A DNA stretch of 64,000 nucleotides from assembly GCA_049840595.1 (NCBI GenBank), contig JASGKO010000008.1:230460-294459 (forward strand), read 5' to 3'. The translations under genes and the position numbers were made by a program. Below the pieces are notes generated by a model. That model saw only the letters and a program-made list of their open reading frames with translations, did not search any database and had not been told where the DNA came from. This DNA comes from JASGKO01 sp049840595 (GTDB lineage: Bacteria > Verrucomicrobiota > Verrucomicrobiia > Chthoniobacterales > Chthoniobacteraceae). Every line of letters begins with the position of its first letter. The stretch's first letter is position 1. Below, in pieces: positions 1-9,833 of the stretch.

Positions 1-3000
1 AACTTCCGCAAAACCTTGCGTTGTTCATTGATTCGAAAACTCGTGTGCAACGCACAGGTGAACTTCGTTTCGCAGAAAGAACTCTTTGACGCCTATTGGC
101 ACGCGAAAGCGAGCGGCCCTCACCGTTGCCTGGCCAGGAGAAGCCGAACAGTGGATGCCGATTATTGAGAAGTTGGTGCACGAGATGAATGAAGCGCAGG
201 AAATCTCGGTGCCGAAAACAAGGCTAGATGCGTTCTCTCCGCACTTCCTTGATGTAATGGTTTCAGAAGGTGTTCTGACGTTCGACAAACGTCGCTACGG
301 CTTCGGCCACGAGAGCTTTTTCGATTATTGCTTTGCTCGTACTTTTGCAAATAAGCGCAAAGAGCTTTCCGATCTCCTTGAAGCGGATGAACAACATCTA
401 TTTCGTCGCGCGCAGATGCGCCAAGTGCTCGTCTATCTCCGTGATGATGATCGGCCTCGTTACCTACGGAATGTCGGCACACTGCTCACGAGTGGAAAGA
501 TTCGTGCGCACCTAAAGTTGCTGATCCTTGAACTGATTGCCGCATTTCCCGACTCCGGCGAAGACGAATGGGGAATTTTGCTGCAATTGATTGAATCTGA
601 ACTCGATCACTTGCGAAGGAACGAAACGAATCCCGTGAAAATCGGCACGCAGGCGCTTGAGGTTTTTCGTGTTTCGCGTGACCTGTTTCAAATTGCGGAT
701 CGTCGAGGCGACATCAAGCGCTGGCTGCATTCTGGGGAACCGTGGCTGGAAAATATCATGGTTAGCTATTTGCGCTGGCAAACTGATCAACATGGCGACC
801 GTGTCACGGAATTGATTGAACCATTTGTTGGACGTGGTGGTGAGTGGTCTGGCCGACTTCGTTTCATGATGGAAGTCCACGACCTTGGAAAGAGTCGCCG
901 ATATTTTGAGTTGTTTCTTCGATTGCTCGCCGATGGCACACTTGACGATGCACGAGACCGTTTTGCCTCCAATGGCACGTTTTGGAGCATGCTCTACAGC
1001 CTGTCTGAAAGACAACCAGAGTGGTGTGCAGAGGTTGCAGCGTGCTGGCTGGATCGCCAAGTCATGAAAGCCTTGACTGTTCGTGAGACGGGGCAGCCTG
1101 CGAGAGTCGATATGCACGACGAGGCTGGTGTACATGATCTCTTTGAGAGTGCTCGCAAAGCGCCGCAAGCATTTCTGAGGCATGTTCTCCCCTCCATCAT
1201 CCAAGCAGTGGAAGCCACGTTGGTATCTGATGAGAGGGAGTTGCCTCGCGACTCCCTCTGGTTCTGGCGCATCACCGGTGAATACATCTCACTTGATGCA
1301 GCCTACCTTGGTGCATGTGAAACGGCCTTCGAAGTTCTCGGACAGCAAAATCCCGAGAGCCTGCGTCCTTTCCTCGAAATGCTTCGTGCCAGTCCAACGC
1401 ATACCATAAACGGTCTCCTTTTGAATGCTTATGCTGCTGGAGGGGAATTGTTCGCCGAAGAAGCGATGAAGCTTTTTTGCACAGAACCTTTGCGCTTGAA
1501 CTGCGGCTACAGTGACAGTTCACATTGGATCAGCCGATGCCTTATCGAAAAGTTATCACCGCATTGCTCAGCAGAGACGTTCGAGAGATTGGAGGCCACC
1601 CTTTCGAATTATATTACGGAATACGAAAGCAGTGTCGATGGGGCGGAGATCCGCGGTCGCGCAAGCTTTACCCTTTTATCGGCGCTCCCGCACGTTCGGT
1701 GCAACTCGCGCACCTTAGATTGTCTTGCGGAATTAGAAGCGAGGTTCGAGAAACCTGACGCTGAGCCACGCGGTATTCGTTGTTATACTGTTGTTTCGCC
1801 ACTTTCTGAAGAGACAGCAAATGTCCTGAGCGACGATGAATGGCTTGCGATGATTGAGAAGTATCGTGGGATTGGCCGTCACCGCGATTGGGAACACCCT
1901 GAACTTGGTGGCGAAGAGGAGTTTGCGGGAATGGTGCAAAACTTCGTGAAAAAGGAACCCGAACGGTTTGCAAAATTGTCCCTCCAATTTCCGAGAGACA
2001 CTGCGAGTTGCTATTGGATGAACGTGTTGTATGGGCTGAAGGATGCGAACATTCCTTCAGCCCTTAAGATTGAAGTGACTCGCAGGGTTTTTGATTTGGA
2101 TGACGAAGCATGCCTGAAAGCCGCTGCGGACTTGCTTAGTCGGATTACCGATGAGTTTCTGCCATCCGACGCAATTGCATTTCTTGTGCGACTCGCAACA
2201 AAACATCCTGATCCAGTTCGTGAACTTTGGCGGGTAGAAAAGAGGGGCAGACGGCTTGTTTCAACGGAGACATTCTAAGCTGCGGAATCAATACCGTGCG
2301 CGGTCGGGTCGCCGAGGAACTCCGCAACCTGCTCATTACAGACCGTCGCTATCTCGATGTGTTGCTCCCAACGATTGAAGGTCTAGTTTGTGATCCTAAT
2401 ATTTCGGTTCGCGCATGCGCGATTTCGTCTTTGTTCGGCGTCGCGCTATACAACGAAGAACTTGCCGTGGCGCTTTTTCAATCGCTTTCTGAAACCGATG
2501 ATGTGCTGCTCGGTTCGCCCTATGCCGAGGACTTCATCCGGCGTGGCCTTTCCTCGCACATGGAAGCGATGCGGCCACACATCGAAAGGATGCTGCATTC
2601 CGAAAATGCCAACGTGTGTCAGACCGGAGCCCGCTTGGCGGCCCTCGCTGGACTGATCCATAGAACAGAATCCGACCTTGCAGCCAAAGCTTTACACGGC
2701 GTGGCTGTCGCCAGACTTGGCGTGGCTGAGATTGCCGAATTTAATTTTACGGTGCCTTCTTGTCGCGAATGGGGTGAACAAACATTATGCGCCCTCTTTA
2801 ATGACGAGGATATTGCAGTGCAGAAAAAAGCGGCACATTGCTTTTGGCATCTTTGGCGAAAGCCGGAGATCCCTCTCACGGAGCACGCAGATTTGATTCT
2901 ACGATTCCTTCAGAGCGCTGCCTTCGCACGTTCGCCGTCAATGCTACTCCGTGCATTGGAAGATTCGAATCACAGGCTGCCTGAAGTTGTTTTGGATGTT

Positions 3001-3213
3001 TGCGAGCACTTTGTCGAAAAATGTGCTGAGCAAGCTCGGGACATTCGCACTCATCGAGCTGGCGATGAGCATACGGTCGGACCATTGGTTTTTCGTGCTT
3101 ACCAACAACTCGCAGGTAGTGAAGTTCAGCTCAGAGCCCTTCAATTGATTGACCGTATGTGTGAGGAAGGTCTTCACAGTGCATCTCAAAACATGGCTCA
3201 ATTTGAACGGTAA
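1..3213 (+). pseudogene. C-terminal part of a STAND/NACHT-type NTPase (frameshifted)
   Basis: The gene enters from the left edge and is split over frames. Bases 1 to ~110 in frame 1 encode a run with KELFDAYWHAK. It continues in frame 2 (nominal TTG at 86, stop 2278). It then resumes in frame 1 from ~2245 to 3213. The joined product is about 1,065 residues. RYGFGHESFFDYCFARTF (early residues) resembles the winged-helix end of NACHT-like NTPases. The rest is helical and HEAT-like, and INTVRGRVAEEL followed by DPNISVRACAISSLFG resembles the repeat sensor of Avs-like proteins. The NTPase core would lie outside the window. The joins fall near 102-112 and in the A/G-rich stretch 2236-2252, so they may be sequencing errors. 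A role in antiviral defence is inference from family resemblance only. Confidence 0.6.
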
Positions 3214-3228
3214 TTTCGGAAATTGATT

Positions 3229-3271
3229 AGCGCTCCCGTAATGGCATGCAGCGCAAGACGAAGGGAGCGCT
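3229..3271. terminator. inverted repeat between convergent genes
   Basis: AGCGCTCCC (3229-3237) is repeated as its reverse complement GGGAGCGCT (3263-3271) with a 25-base loop. It lies between the end of the STAND gene (3213, + strand) and the end of the TonB-like gene (3327, - strand). That suits a bidirectional transcription end, but there is no T-run, so this is tentative. Confidence 0.35.
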
Positions 3272-3326
3272 TTGAGGGTGGCGTGAGAATATTTGCTTCT
3301 AACTGCCTGCGGTTTTTTGAGGACTA

Positions 3327-3812
3327 TTACTGCCCGTCCCAATCAATGCCCCGCCACAAGCGAATCCACGATTGGCGGTATTCATAACTGAATGGCATGG
3401 TGATGATGATGGGGATCGGCGTCTTCTCCATCCGCGCTGGCTTGAAGTGCCATTTCTTGATGCCCTCCAGGACCGAGTCTTTTAATCGAAGATCGGTGGT
3501 GGAAAGAACGCAGGGATGAATGACCTCGCCTTTCTCGGTAATGATGAAGGCAACTACTCCACTGCCACGGATGAAGTGGTAATTTTCGTCGAAGACGAGC
3601 CGGGCCTCGGGATGCCACGTCACCTTGGCCGGCGTGATGTATTTGGACCGCTGGATTTCCACGATCTTGTAGTAGGTGCTGTAAAGACGGGCGATCTCCG
3701 GCTTGACCTTCACCCGGTGATTGCCGGCGATGGTATAGAGAGTGGTGCGTTCAGCGTGGACGGTGGAGAGGCAGAGGATGCCTGCAAAAAGGAGACGGGA
3801 AATGAGTTTCAA
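3327..3812 (-). CDS. exported TonB C-terminal-like domain protein
   Basis: 161 residues. A signal peptide is followed by mature sequence from about residue 21 (cleavage after VHA). The C-terminal half has the TonB-C fold signature: VVAFIITEKGEVIHPCVLS, then a helix ending in IKKWHFKPA, then a strand reading IPIIITMPFSYEYR. Proteins of this kind lack the long proline-rich TonB spanner, and this one has no transmembrane anchor after cleavage, so it is probably a small periplasmic relative rather than a working TonB. No ExbB/ExbD genes are nearby. It is convergent with the STAND gene. Confidence 0.65.
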   Translation of the reverse strand: MKLISRLLFAGILCLSTVHAERTTLYTIAGNHRVKVKPEIARLYSTYYKIVEIQRSKYITPAKVTWHPEARLVFDENYHFIRGSGVVAFIITEKGEVIHPCVLSTTDLRLKDSVLEGIKKWHFKPARMEKTPIPIIITMPFSYEYRQSWIRLWRGIDWDGQ

Positions 3813-3842
3813 CGGAGAATGGATGTAAATGAAGCGGCTCGA

Positions 3843-4265
3843 TTATGAAGTGGAGGGCGCGGCGAGGGTCGCGAAAAGCGCGGCCTGATTCCACGTATCC
3901 CAGCCCTCGACCATCCTGCCATTCTGGCAGCGCAGCCAGCTTGAACCTTGAAAGGTAACCGGCTTGCCGGTGGGCGTGAAACCCATGCCATGGCCGGTGT
4001 GCGTGGCCGAGACGCGCCAGAAGACGCTGACGTGATCGCCCTCGGCGAGGACGTTCAAGATCTCCACTTGCACGTCCGGCAGCGTTTGCAGGATGGCGGA
4101 TTGGAAGGCGAGGAATCCCTCGGGGCCAACGACGTCCTGGCCGCCCTCCAAATGTCCCACCGCATCGGGGGCCATCAGTTCGGGGATGAGATGAATGGCC
4201 CGTTGGTTCCATACCTCGTTGAACCAGCGCAGCCCGATTTCCTTGGGAGAGAGTTCCGTTGCCAT
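3843..4265 (-). CDS. SnoaL-like / ester cyclase family protein
   Basis: 140 residues from the ATG at 4265. The open frame extends to 4391, but the shorter start has a good ribosome site (GGAAGG, reading leftward) and starts the fold at MATELSPKEIGLRWFNEVW. The pattern is SnoaL_2 of the NTF2-like superfamily: N-terminal helix with WFNEVWN, DVVGPEGFLAFQ, LPDVQVEILNVLAEGDHVSV, a W-R-x-S-x-T-H strand, and a C-terminal R-M-V-E-G-W-D-T-W-N. These are small pocketed enzymes or binding proteins, and the substrate cannot be told from sequence. It lies downstream of the exporter gene on the same strand; the longer open frame overlaps that gene's end, the chosen start does not. Confidence 0.7.
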   Translation of the reverse strand: MATELSPKEIGLRWFNEVWNQRAIHLIPELMAPDAVGHLEGGQDVVGPEGFLAFQSAILQTLPDVQVEILNVLAEGDHVSVFWRVSATHTGHGMGFTPTGKPVTFQGSSWLRCQNGRMVEGWDTWNQAALFATLAAPSTS

Positions 4266-4324
4266 CGTTTCCTTCCCGCCAACAGCCAGAAACGACCGGC
4301 GAAGTAAAGGAGAAAGCGCCGGGT

Positions 4325-6895
4325 TTAGCTTTCGTCGGAGCGCAACAGGCAGATCGGCACGATCAAAAATACCGTGGCAAAGAGCGACCACGTGATGCCG
4401 ATCGCGCAGACGATGCCCAGCCCGCTCAGCGAAGGATTCGCCGCGAGGCCGAGTGAGGCAAAACCCGCGAGACTGGTCAGCGCGCTGAGCATCACCGGCT
4501 TGAGCACCGGGCGGATCGCCTCGCGTGGTTTCCCCGAGCGGTAGGCCGTGAGCACGATGTAGATGCCGTAGTCCACCCCCACGCTGAAGACGAGCGGGAA
4601 GGCGAGCGAGTTGAACAGGTTGAGCGGAATCTGCAGGAACTTGATCGTGGTGAGCATCGCGCCGATGGCGAGCATGAGCGCACCAGTGAGCACGAAGACC
4701 GGCAGCACCTTGCGGAAGAGCACGATGAGCAGGCCGAGGTTCATCGCCAGCATTACGGCGGAAAGCAGGATGAGCTTGTCATGCGTCCACGGCACCAGAT
4801 CGGCGAGCATGAGGCTCCAGCCGGAGAAGTGCATCGGCACCCCGGCCACCGCCAGTTGATCGCGCAGCGCATGCGTCTCTGCGGGCGTGTCGATGTTGAC
4901 GGCTGGCGTCAGGTAGGCCGTGGCAATCGTGGGATTGGTGCCGAAAAACTTGTCGAGGATGAACCGCCAACTGGACGTTTCCGGCAGCGTGCGCCGCCAG
5001 TCGAGCGCTGTCGGGTCGCCGTGGGCGATCTTTTCCAACTGGTCGATTGAACTGAAGGCGGACGCAAAGGAATCGCGATTAAAGCCCTCGTGATCGAGCG
5101 CGGTGCCAAACGCCTTGCGAATGGCGGTGAAATCAAGCGACTTCAGGACAGCCTCGTTTTGAGCAATCGCCGCCGGATCGGGAATCAACGCGGTGGGCGA
5201 GGAGACGCTCTTTAGCACGCCCTTTGCCTGGAGCTCGTGCCAGTGGTTCAGCGCGACGGTCCAGTTCTCATGCAGCTTCTCCGCATCCTTGCTGCTGATC
5301 AGCACGAGGATCGGGTCCTGCCCCCGGGTCAGCTTGGTCTGAATGGTGCGCAGCGCATCGCCGGCCATGCTATTCTTCGGCTCCAGCGAACGTGGATTCG
5401 CCTGGAAAACCAATTGTCCCACTGGCAGCAAATAGAGCAGGGAGATCGCCGCCAGCAGGGCGATGGAAAACGTGGTAAACCGACCGGGATGACGGGCGAG
5501 CAGTTCGAGCAGGCGGTCCACCGGCGCATTCGGCTTCTGCGCACGCTGTGGCTTTTTCTCGTCGCCGACGAAAAGGAAGAGCAGCGTCATCATCAATCCC
5601 GCTGCGAGCAGAATCCCCAACGCGATGAGCGTGCCGAGCTGGGAGAATCCACTGCTGCCGCTGACGATGAGCCCAAGGAACCCGGTGCCTGTCGTAAGCG
5701 CTCCGAAAATGATGCCGCGTCCGAGCCGTTCAATCGCAATCGCGATCGCCGCCTCATGCGGCTGCCCCTCGCGTCGCGCATTCTGATAGCCGCTGTAAAT
5801 GAGCATCCCAAAGTCCACCCCGAGCCCGACGAGAATCGAACAAAAGCCGACCGCAATCCCATTCAACGCCGGGAAAATCACCGCGCCCAGCGCCACTGCA
5901 AAGAAGCAGCAAACCAGCAGCACCAGCACGATCGAAACCAGCGGGCGCAACCGGCGAAAGCCCAGATAAAACACCCCCGACACCAGCAGAATGGAAGTGA
6001 GCGCGGTAGTGATGATATCGCCCTCCATCGCGTGCGACATTTCCGCCACATACGCCGTGCGCCCGGTCACGAGAATCTGCGGAGCGGGACCACGATCCTG
6101 TTTCTTCCAGTCCGCAATGAAGTTCGCGCGCAAGGCGTTGATTTGATCCATCATCCGCTGGCAGGCTTTCGAGCCGAGATCGCTCTGGCGCGTCATCACC
6201 ATGATGAGATGGAGCGTGCCATCGGCCGAGGCGAGCGGCTGCGTATTCTCGGCGGAGAACGAGCCGTTGAGCGGCTTCAGCGCCGGAACCACGATGCCGA
6301 GCGGATCGAGCTGGAGCTGCATTTCCGCGCGTGGGGACGAGGCGATTTCCTGCTGGTAGCGATGGAGTCGGCTGGCGATTTCCGCGGGCGAAAGCTGGGC
6401 GATCGCCGCGTTGAAATCGGTGGGCGGCAGATTGAAGAGCAGCGGCAGCGCAATCTTCTGCACATCGGCCAGTCCTTCCGGACTCTCCATCGGCGAGCGA
6501 TCCAGCACGCGCTCCACCCACGGCTGATCCCGCAGCTGGTCGGCAAACTCCTGCGAAAACGCATCGAGATCCGCCTGCTTGCTTTCGTCGTAGATCGCGA
6601 AGCTCAGTTCACGCGTCTGGGTAAAGCTGCCGTTGTAAACCTTGAGCGTCTCGACCGATTCGTAACCACCCGGCAGCAGGTTCAGCACCTCGGTATCGAG
6701 ACGCAGGCAGCACCCGAGCAGAATGGCTGCGCCGATGATCAGCGCCCCCAGCAGGGCAAAGGCCGTGCGGCGCCGCTGCACGAGAAAGTGGGCCGTGGCC
6801 TGCCCGATGGCACGGTCAAGACTCACGCGGGATGAAGAATGGATGGACTGATGAATAGGTCGGGAAAGGTCGTGCCTGCCCTCCGGCAGCGGCAC
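4325..6895 (-). CDS. RND/MMPL-family lipid exporter (HpnN-like)
   Basis: 856 residues and uninterrupted. There are two tandem RND halves. TM1 lies near residue 45-65, followed by a large periplasmic domain, then a five-helix block. The second half repeats the plan from about residue 470. Each half carries the MMPL-type membrane motif (GLGVDFGMLIYSGYQ in the first half, SVGVDYGIYIVLTAY in the second). Length and two-fold layout match HpnN, the hopanoid transporter, and shc and hpnH occur at 50-53 kb. A separate MMPL exporter lies at 31294-33660, so the assignment is inference. The start is GTG at 6895; an alternative GTG at 6826 would drop 23 residues. A lipoprotein gene lies 21 bases upstream, suggesting an operon. 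Confidence 0.75.
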   Translation of the reverse strand: MPLPEGRHDLSRPIHQSIHSSSRVSLDRAIGQATAHFLVQRRRTAFALLGALIIGAAILLGCCLRLDTEVLNLLPGGYESVETLKVYNGSFTQTRELSFAIYDESKQADLDAFSQEFADQLRDQPWVERVLDRSPMESPEGLADVQKIALPLLFNLPPTDFNAAIAQLSPAEIASRLHRYQQEIASSPRAEMQLQLDPLGIVVPALKPLNGSFSAENTQPLASADGTLHLIMVMTRQSDLGSKACQRMMDQINALRANFIADWKKQDRGPAPQILVTGRTAYVAEMSHAMEGDIITTALTSILLVSGVFYLGFRRLRPLVSIVLVLLVCCFFAVALGAVIFPALNGIAVGFCSILVGLGVDFGMLIYSGYQNARREGQPHEAAIAIAIERLGRGIIFGALTTGTGFLGLIVSGSSGFSQLGTLIALGILLAAGLMMTLLFLFVGDEKKPQRAQKPNAPVDRLLELLARHPGRFTTFSIALLAAISLLYLLPVGQLVFQANPRSLEPKNSMAGDALRTIQTKLTRGQDPILVLISSKDAEKLHENWTVALNHWHELQAKGVLKSVSSPTALIPDPAAIAQNEAVLKSLDFTAIRKAFGTALDHEGFNRDSFASAFSSIDQLEKIAHGDPTALDWRRTLPETSSWRFILDKFFGTNPTIATAYLTPAVNIDTPAETHALRDQLAVAGVPMHFSGWSLMLADLVPWTHDKLILLSAVMLAMNLGLLIVLFRKVLPVFVLTGALMLAIGAMLTTIKFLQIPLNLFNSLAFPLVFSVGVDYGIYIVLTAYRSGKPREAIRPVLKPVMLSALTSLAGFASLGLAANPSLSGLGIVCAIGITWSLFATVFLIVPICLLRSDES

Positions 6896-6916
6896 ATCGG
6901 TTGCAGATGGAAAGGA

Positions 6917-7375
6917 CTATTGAGCGAAGCGGAAATCAAAGCGCTCCCTGGTTTTTGGCGAGTCCACCGAGAAGATACGGGCTTCCGGCGACAGATTGGC
7001 AAATTTGTCCCGCAGCGAAAGCCAGCCGCGCAGATGCCCGGGAGGCCCAAAGGAAAGGGGACCATTGGCTTTCGTGGCTTTGGCGTCCTGCTGAAGGGTG
7101 ATGAGGGCGAGCCCCGGGCCGGCCATGTATTCGAGCTGGAAATCGGTGTCCCCGTGCTTGATCACCACCACATCGCCAATCAGTGAGCGCTTGGGATTCG
7201 AGTAATGAAGCTGCCCTCTCCAAGTGTGCCATCCCGGGCCGTATTGGGCAAATTGATGCGTAGTCTGGCAACCTGTGACCAAGGCGATGCAGGCGAACAG
7301 CAGCAAGAAGCGGGAAATCACGAGACGAGAGGGAAGGGTGAGGATGGCTGCGTCGTATTTCATCGGCGGGCGCAC
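6917..7375 (-). CDS. small lipoprotein of unknown function
   Basis: 152 residues. It has a long hydrophobic signal and the lipobox LVTGC, so the mature protein starts at a lipidated Cys and is anchored in a membrane facing the periplasm. An alternative start is Met5 (7363). The mature part contains YGPGWHTWRGQLHY, VVVIKHGDTDFQLEYM and GPPGHLRGW. I do not recognise the family. It directly precedes the MMPL exporter (21 bases), so an accessory role in lipid export is plausible. It is divergent from the flavoprotein at 7454, with about 78 bases between them for promoters. Confidence 0.6.
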   Translation of the reverse strand: MRPPMKYDAAILTLPSRLVISRFLLLFACIALVTGCQTTHQFAQYGPGWHTWRGQLHYSNPKRSLIGDVVVIKHGDTDFQLEYMAGPGLALITLQQDAKATKANGPLSFGPPGHLRGWLSLRDKFANLSPEARIFSVDSPKTRERFDFRFAQ

Positions 7376-7453
7376 TGTAGCAAAGTCCGCCCCCTTGGGA
7401 AGGGACTAAAATTTCTATGGCGCGAAGCCCCGCGAAAGTTCTAACTTCGTGCC

Positions 7454-9025
7454 ATGATGCATGGCTCCCGCGAATTTGATTACGACGTGATCGTCATCGG
7501 TGGTTCGCTGTCCGGAGCCGCGCTCGCCACTTTGGTCTTGAAAGAAACCCCGTCGCTGCGGGTGCTGGTGATCGAGAAGTCAGAGAAATTCACCCGCCGG
7601 GTGGGCGAGGCGACCGTGGAGGTGAGCGCCTATTTTCTTGGCCGGGTGCTCGGCCTTACCCAGCACTTGAACGAGTCGCACCTGGTGAAGCAGGGGATGC
7701 GCTTCTGGTTTCACAACGCCGAAACCAAGTCGCTGGACCAGGCCAGTGAGATCGGGGGCAAGTTCCAGGCCCGCCTGCCTTCGTACCAGCTCGATCGCGC
7801 GGTGTTTGACGAGGAAGTGCTGCGGCGGGCGGTGGAACTGGGGGCGGAACTGCGTCGTCCCGCCCAGGTGACTGCCGTAGATTTGCAGACGGGCAGCGCC
7901 CGGGTCACCGTGAAAGCAGGCGACCAGGTGCAAACGCTCCACGCCCGCTGGGTGGTGGATGCCTCCGGCGTCGCTGCGCTGCTGGCCCGCAAGAACGGCT
8001 GGCTCAAAATGAACGAACAGCACCCCACCGCCGCCGCCTGGGCGCGCTGGCAGGGCGTGAAGGATTGGGACGGCCCCGAGTTTGCCACCAGGTTTCCCGA
8101 CTGGTTTGCCCGCTGCTACGGCGTGCGCGGCACCGCGACCAATCACATCGTGGGCGATGGCTGGTGGAGCTGGTGGATTCCGCTCAAGGGCGGCGATGTG
8201 AGCGTGGGAGTCGTCTTCGATCAGCGGCTCAATGAATTTCCCGGCGAAGGCCAGCCCATCGCGGAGCGACTTCGGCAATTTCTCCAGCAGCATCCCGTCG
8301 CCCGTGAATTGCTGGAGCATGCCCAGCCGGTGGAAGGCGATGCCTTGTGGCGCCGCAACCTTGCCTACTCCAGCACCACTTTTGCCGGGGACGGCTTTTC
8401 GCTGGTCGGCGATGCCTCGGCTTTTATCGATCCCTTTTACAGCCCCGGGATGGACTGGATTTCCTTCACCACCACGGCCACGGCGGCGCTCATTGCCGCC
8501 CAGCAGCGTGGAGAAGCGGTCGCCCCGCTGGTCGCACGGCACAATGCCCAGTTTTCCCAGGCCTACTCGCGTTGGTTCCAGGCCATCTATCGCGACAAAT
8601 ACGAATATATGGGCGACTACGAGCTCATGAGCGCCGCGTTCCGGCTCGATCTCGGGCTCTACTATCTCGGCATCGTTTCGCAGCCCTTCAAGTTCGGTCC
8701 CAAGGCCCTGCAAACTCCGCCCTTCGTTCCCGCGGTTTCCACGCCGATTTTTCATTTCATCCGTAATTACAATCGCCGCCTCGCCTCCATGGCCCGCAAC
8801 CGCCGTCGGCGCGGCGTTCACGGCATCGCAAACAGCGGGCGCAACCTGCTCGTGCCCGGCTACACCTTTGGCGGGGCCAATGCGTGGCTCCTCGCCAAGG
8901 CCATCGGTGCGTGGCTGCGACTGGAAATCAAGGAAGGCTGGCGGACGTGGTTCACTTCGGAGAAAACCGCGCCAGCCAGTTCTGCCGCATCCATGCCAGC
9001 CAAGAATGCCGTCCCAGCGGCCTGA
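7454..9025 (+). CDS. flavin-dependent halogenase-like monooxygenase
   Basis: 523 residues. The N-terminal FAD-binding Rossmann motif is IVIGGSLSGAALATL (about residues 12-26), followed by EKSEKFTRRVGEATVE, the counterpart of the GEST loop. The halogenase-type W-x-W-x-I-P motif is present as WSWWIP near residue 238. The second FAD motif is VGDASAFIDPFYSPGMDW near residue 325. Relatives include tryptophan-halogenase-like proteins and the FAD oxidoreductases of aryl-polyene-type clusters, which also carry MMPL exporters. A true halogenase role is not shown. It is divergent from the lipoprotein-exporter pair, which supports a common membrane-lipid or pigment function (inference). Confidence 0.7.
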   Translation: MMHGSREFDYDVIVIGGSLSGAALATLVLKETPSLRVLVIEKSEKFTRRVGEATVEVSAYFLGRVLGLTQHLNESHLVKQGMRFWFHNAETKSLDQASEIGGKFQARLPSYQLDRAVFDEEVLRRAVELGAELRRPAQVTAVDLQTGSARVTVKAGDQVQTLHARWVVDASGVAALLARKNGWLKMNEQHPTAAAWARWQGVKDWDGPEFATRFPDWFARCYGVRGTATNHIVGDGWWSWWIPLKGGDVSVGVVFDQRLNEFPGEGQPIAERLRQFLQQHPVARELLEHAQPVEGDALWRRNLAYSSTTFAGDGFSLVGDASAFIDPFYSPGMDWISFTTTATAALIAAQQRGEAVAPLVARHNAQFSQAYSRWFQAIYRDKYEYMGDYELMSAAFRLDLGLYYLGIVSQPFKFGPKALQTPPFVPAVSTPIFHFIRNYNRRLASMARNRRRRGVHGIANSGRNLLVPGYTFGGANAWLLAKAIGAWLRLEIKEGWRTWFTSEKTAPASSAASMPAKNAVPAA

Positions 9026-9032
9026 TGACTTC

Positions 9033-9232
9033 ATTTGCAATCCAAGCCATCCAAAAGCGATGTCATCCTGAGCGCAATGCGGCGGAGCGGAATGCAGTCG
9101 AATGGATCTCTGACTGTTCTGGAGCAGGGAACACTATGATTCGGCAAGAAGCTGCCTCGCCTTCCTAGCGCAGAAAAATTTGAGTTCCCTCGACTTCGCT
9201 CGGGATCACCTTTGGAGGGAGCACACAGGTTG
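9033..9232 (+). repeat. single dispersed copy of the ~310-bp repeat (partial)
   Basis: The stretch begins ATTTGCAATC and CATCC, then GTCATCCTGAGCGCAATG, GTCGAATGGATCTC and CCTCGACTTCGCTCGG. This matches, in order and orientation, the first two thirds of the unit repeated at 48175-50035. It fills most of the space between the flavoprotein and the next gene. No coding sequence is supported here. Confidence 0.85.
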
Positions 9233-9273
9233 CAACTGAAGTCACCTGCCACTCGGACCAGGGTTGTTGGTCT

Positions 9274-9792
9274 TCACTTTATTTCGCTGCTCTCCATTTT
9301 CCGCAGCAGCTGCAGGCAATAGAGCAACGGAACCACCCCGCAGATGCCAAAGGAGCAATCAATCAACCGCCAGTAAAATGGAATGCCGCGAATCGGGCCG
9401 GCAATGAGGGCGAGGGGAATCACCGAAGCACAAGCTACCACACCCGCCCATAATACGCTCCGCGAGCCGCGAGGCTGCAGCAGCGGGCCGATGAAAAAGA
9501 TCGCGATCACCAGATGCGCAAAGGCCAGCCAGTCCGTGCCATAAGCGATCCATGGATAATGCTGATACATATCCTCCAACCCGAAACGCACGGTAAGAAT
9601 CCAGAACACCACACCGGAGTGACCCGCCGTGGAAGTAGCCGCGCCGACCCCCAACCATTGCGTGAGCAGCTTCATCTCCGACAACAACGGAAACGCCGTC
9701 ACCCCGCTCAGAATGAGCCCAACCATGAACGCCGCAATGACCACTTGGAAGCGGAATAAAAGGGAACGAGTCTCCATGCGGTTCGTCGTCAT
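9274..9792 (-). CDS. integral membrane protein of unknown function
   Basis: 172 residues with about five hydrophobic helices: FQVVIAAFMVGLILSGVTAF near the N-terminus, then segments around GVVFWILTVRFG, LAFAHLVIAIFFIGPLL, VLWAGVVACASVIPLALIAG and CSFGICGVVPLLYCL. There is a conserved-looking W-x-A-Y-G-T-D-W-L-A-F-A-H run. I do not recognise the family. No operon partner is obvious; the HEAT lipoprotein lies 41 bases upstream on the same strand. Confidence 0.6.
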   Translation of the reverse strand: MTTNRMETRSLLFRFQVVIAAFMVGLILSGVTAFPLLSEMKLLTQWLGVGAATSTAGHSGVVFWILTVRFGLEDMYQHYPWIAYGTDWLAFAHLVIAIFFIGPLLQPRGSRSVLWAGVVACASVIPLALIAGPIRGIPFYWRLIDCSFGICGVVPLLYCLQLLRKMESSEIK

Positions 9793-9833
9793 TTTGCCCT
9801 GCCCGGGTTCCTCGCCGCCTTCATTGCCCAGGT

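Noticed and set aside
5237..6835. 532-codon plus-strand frame
   Set aside because: Antisense to the MMPL exporter; low-complexity Arg/Gln/Glu composition.
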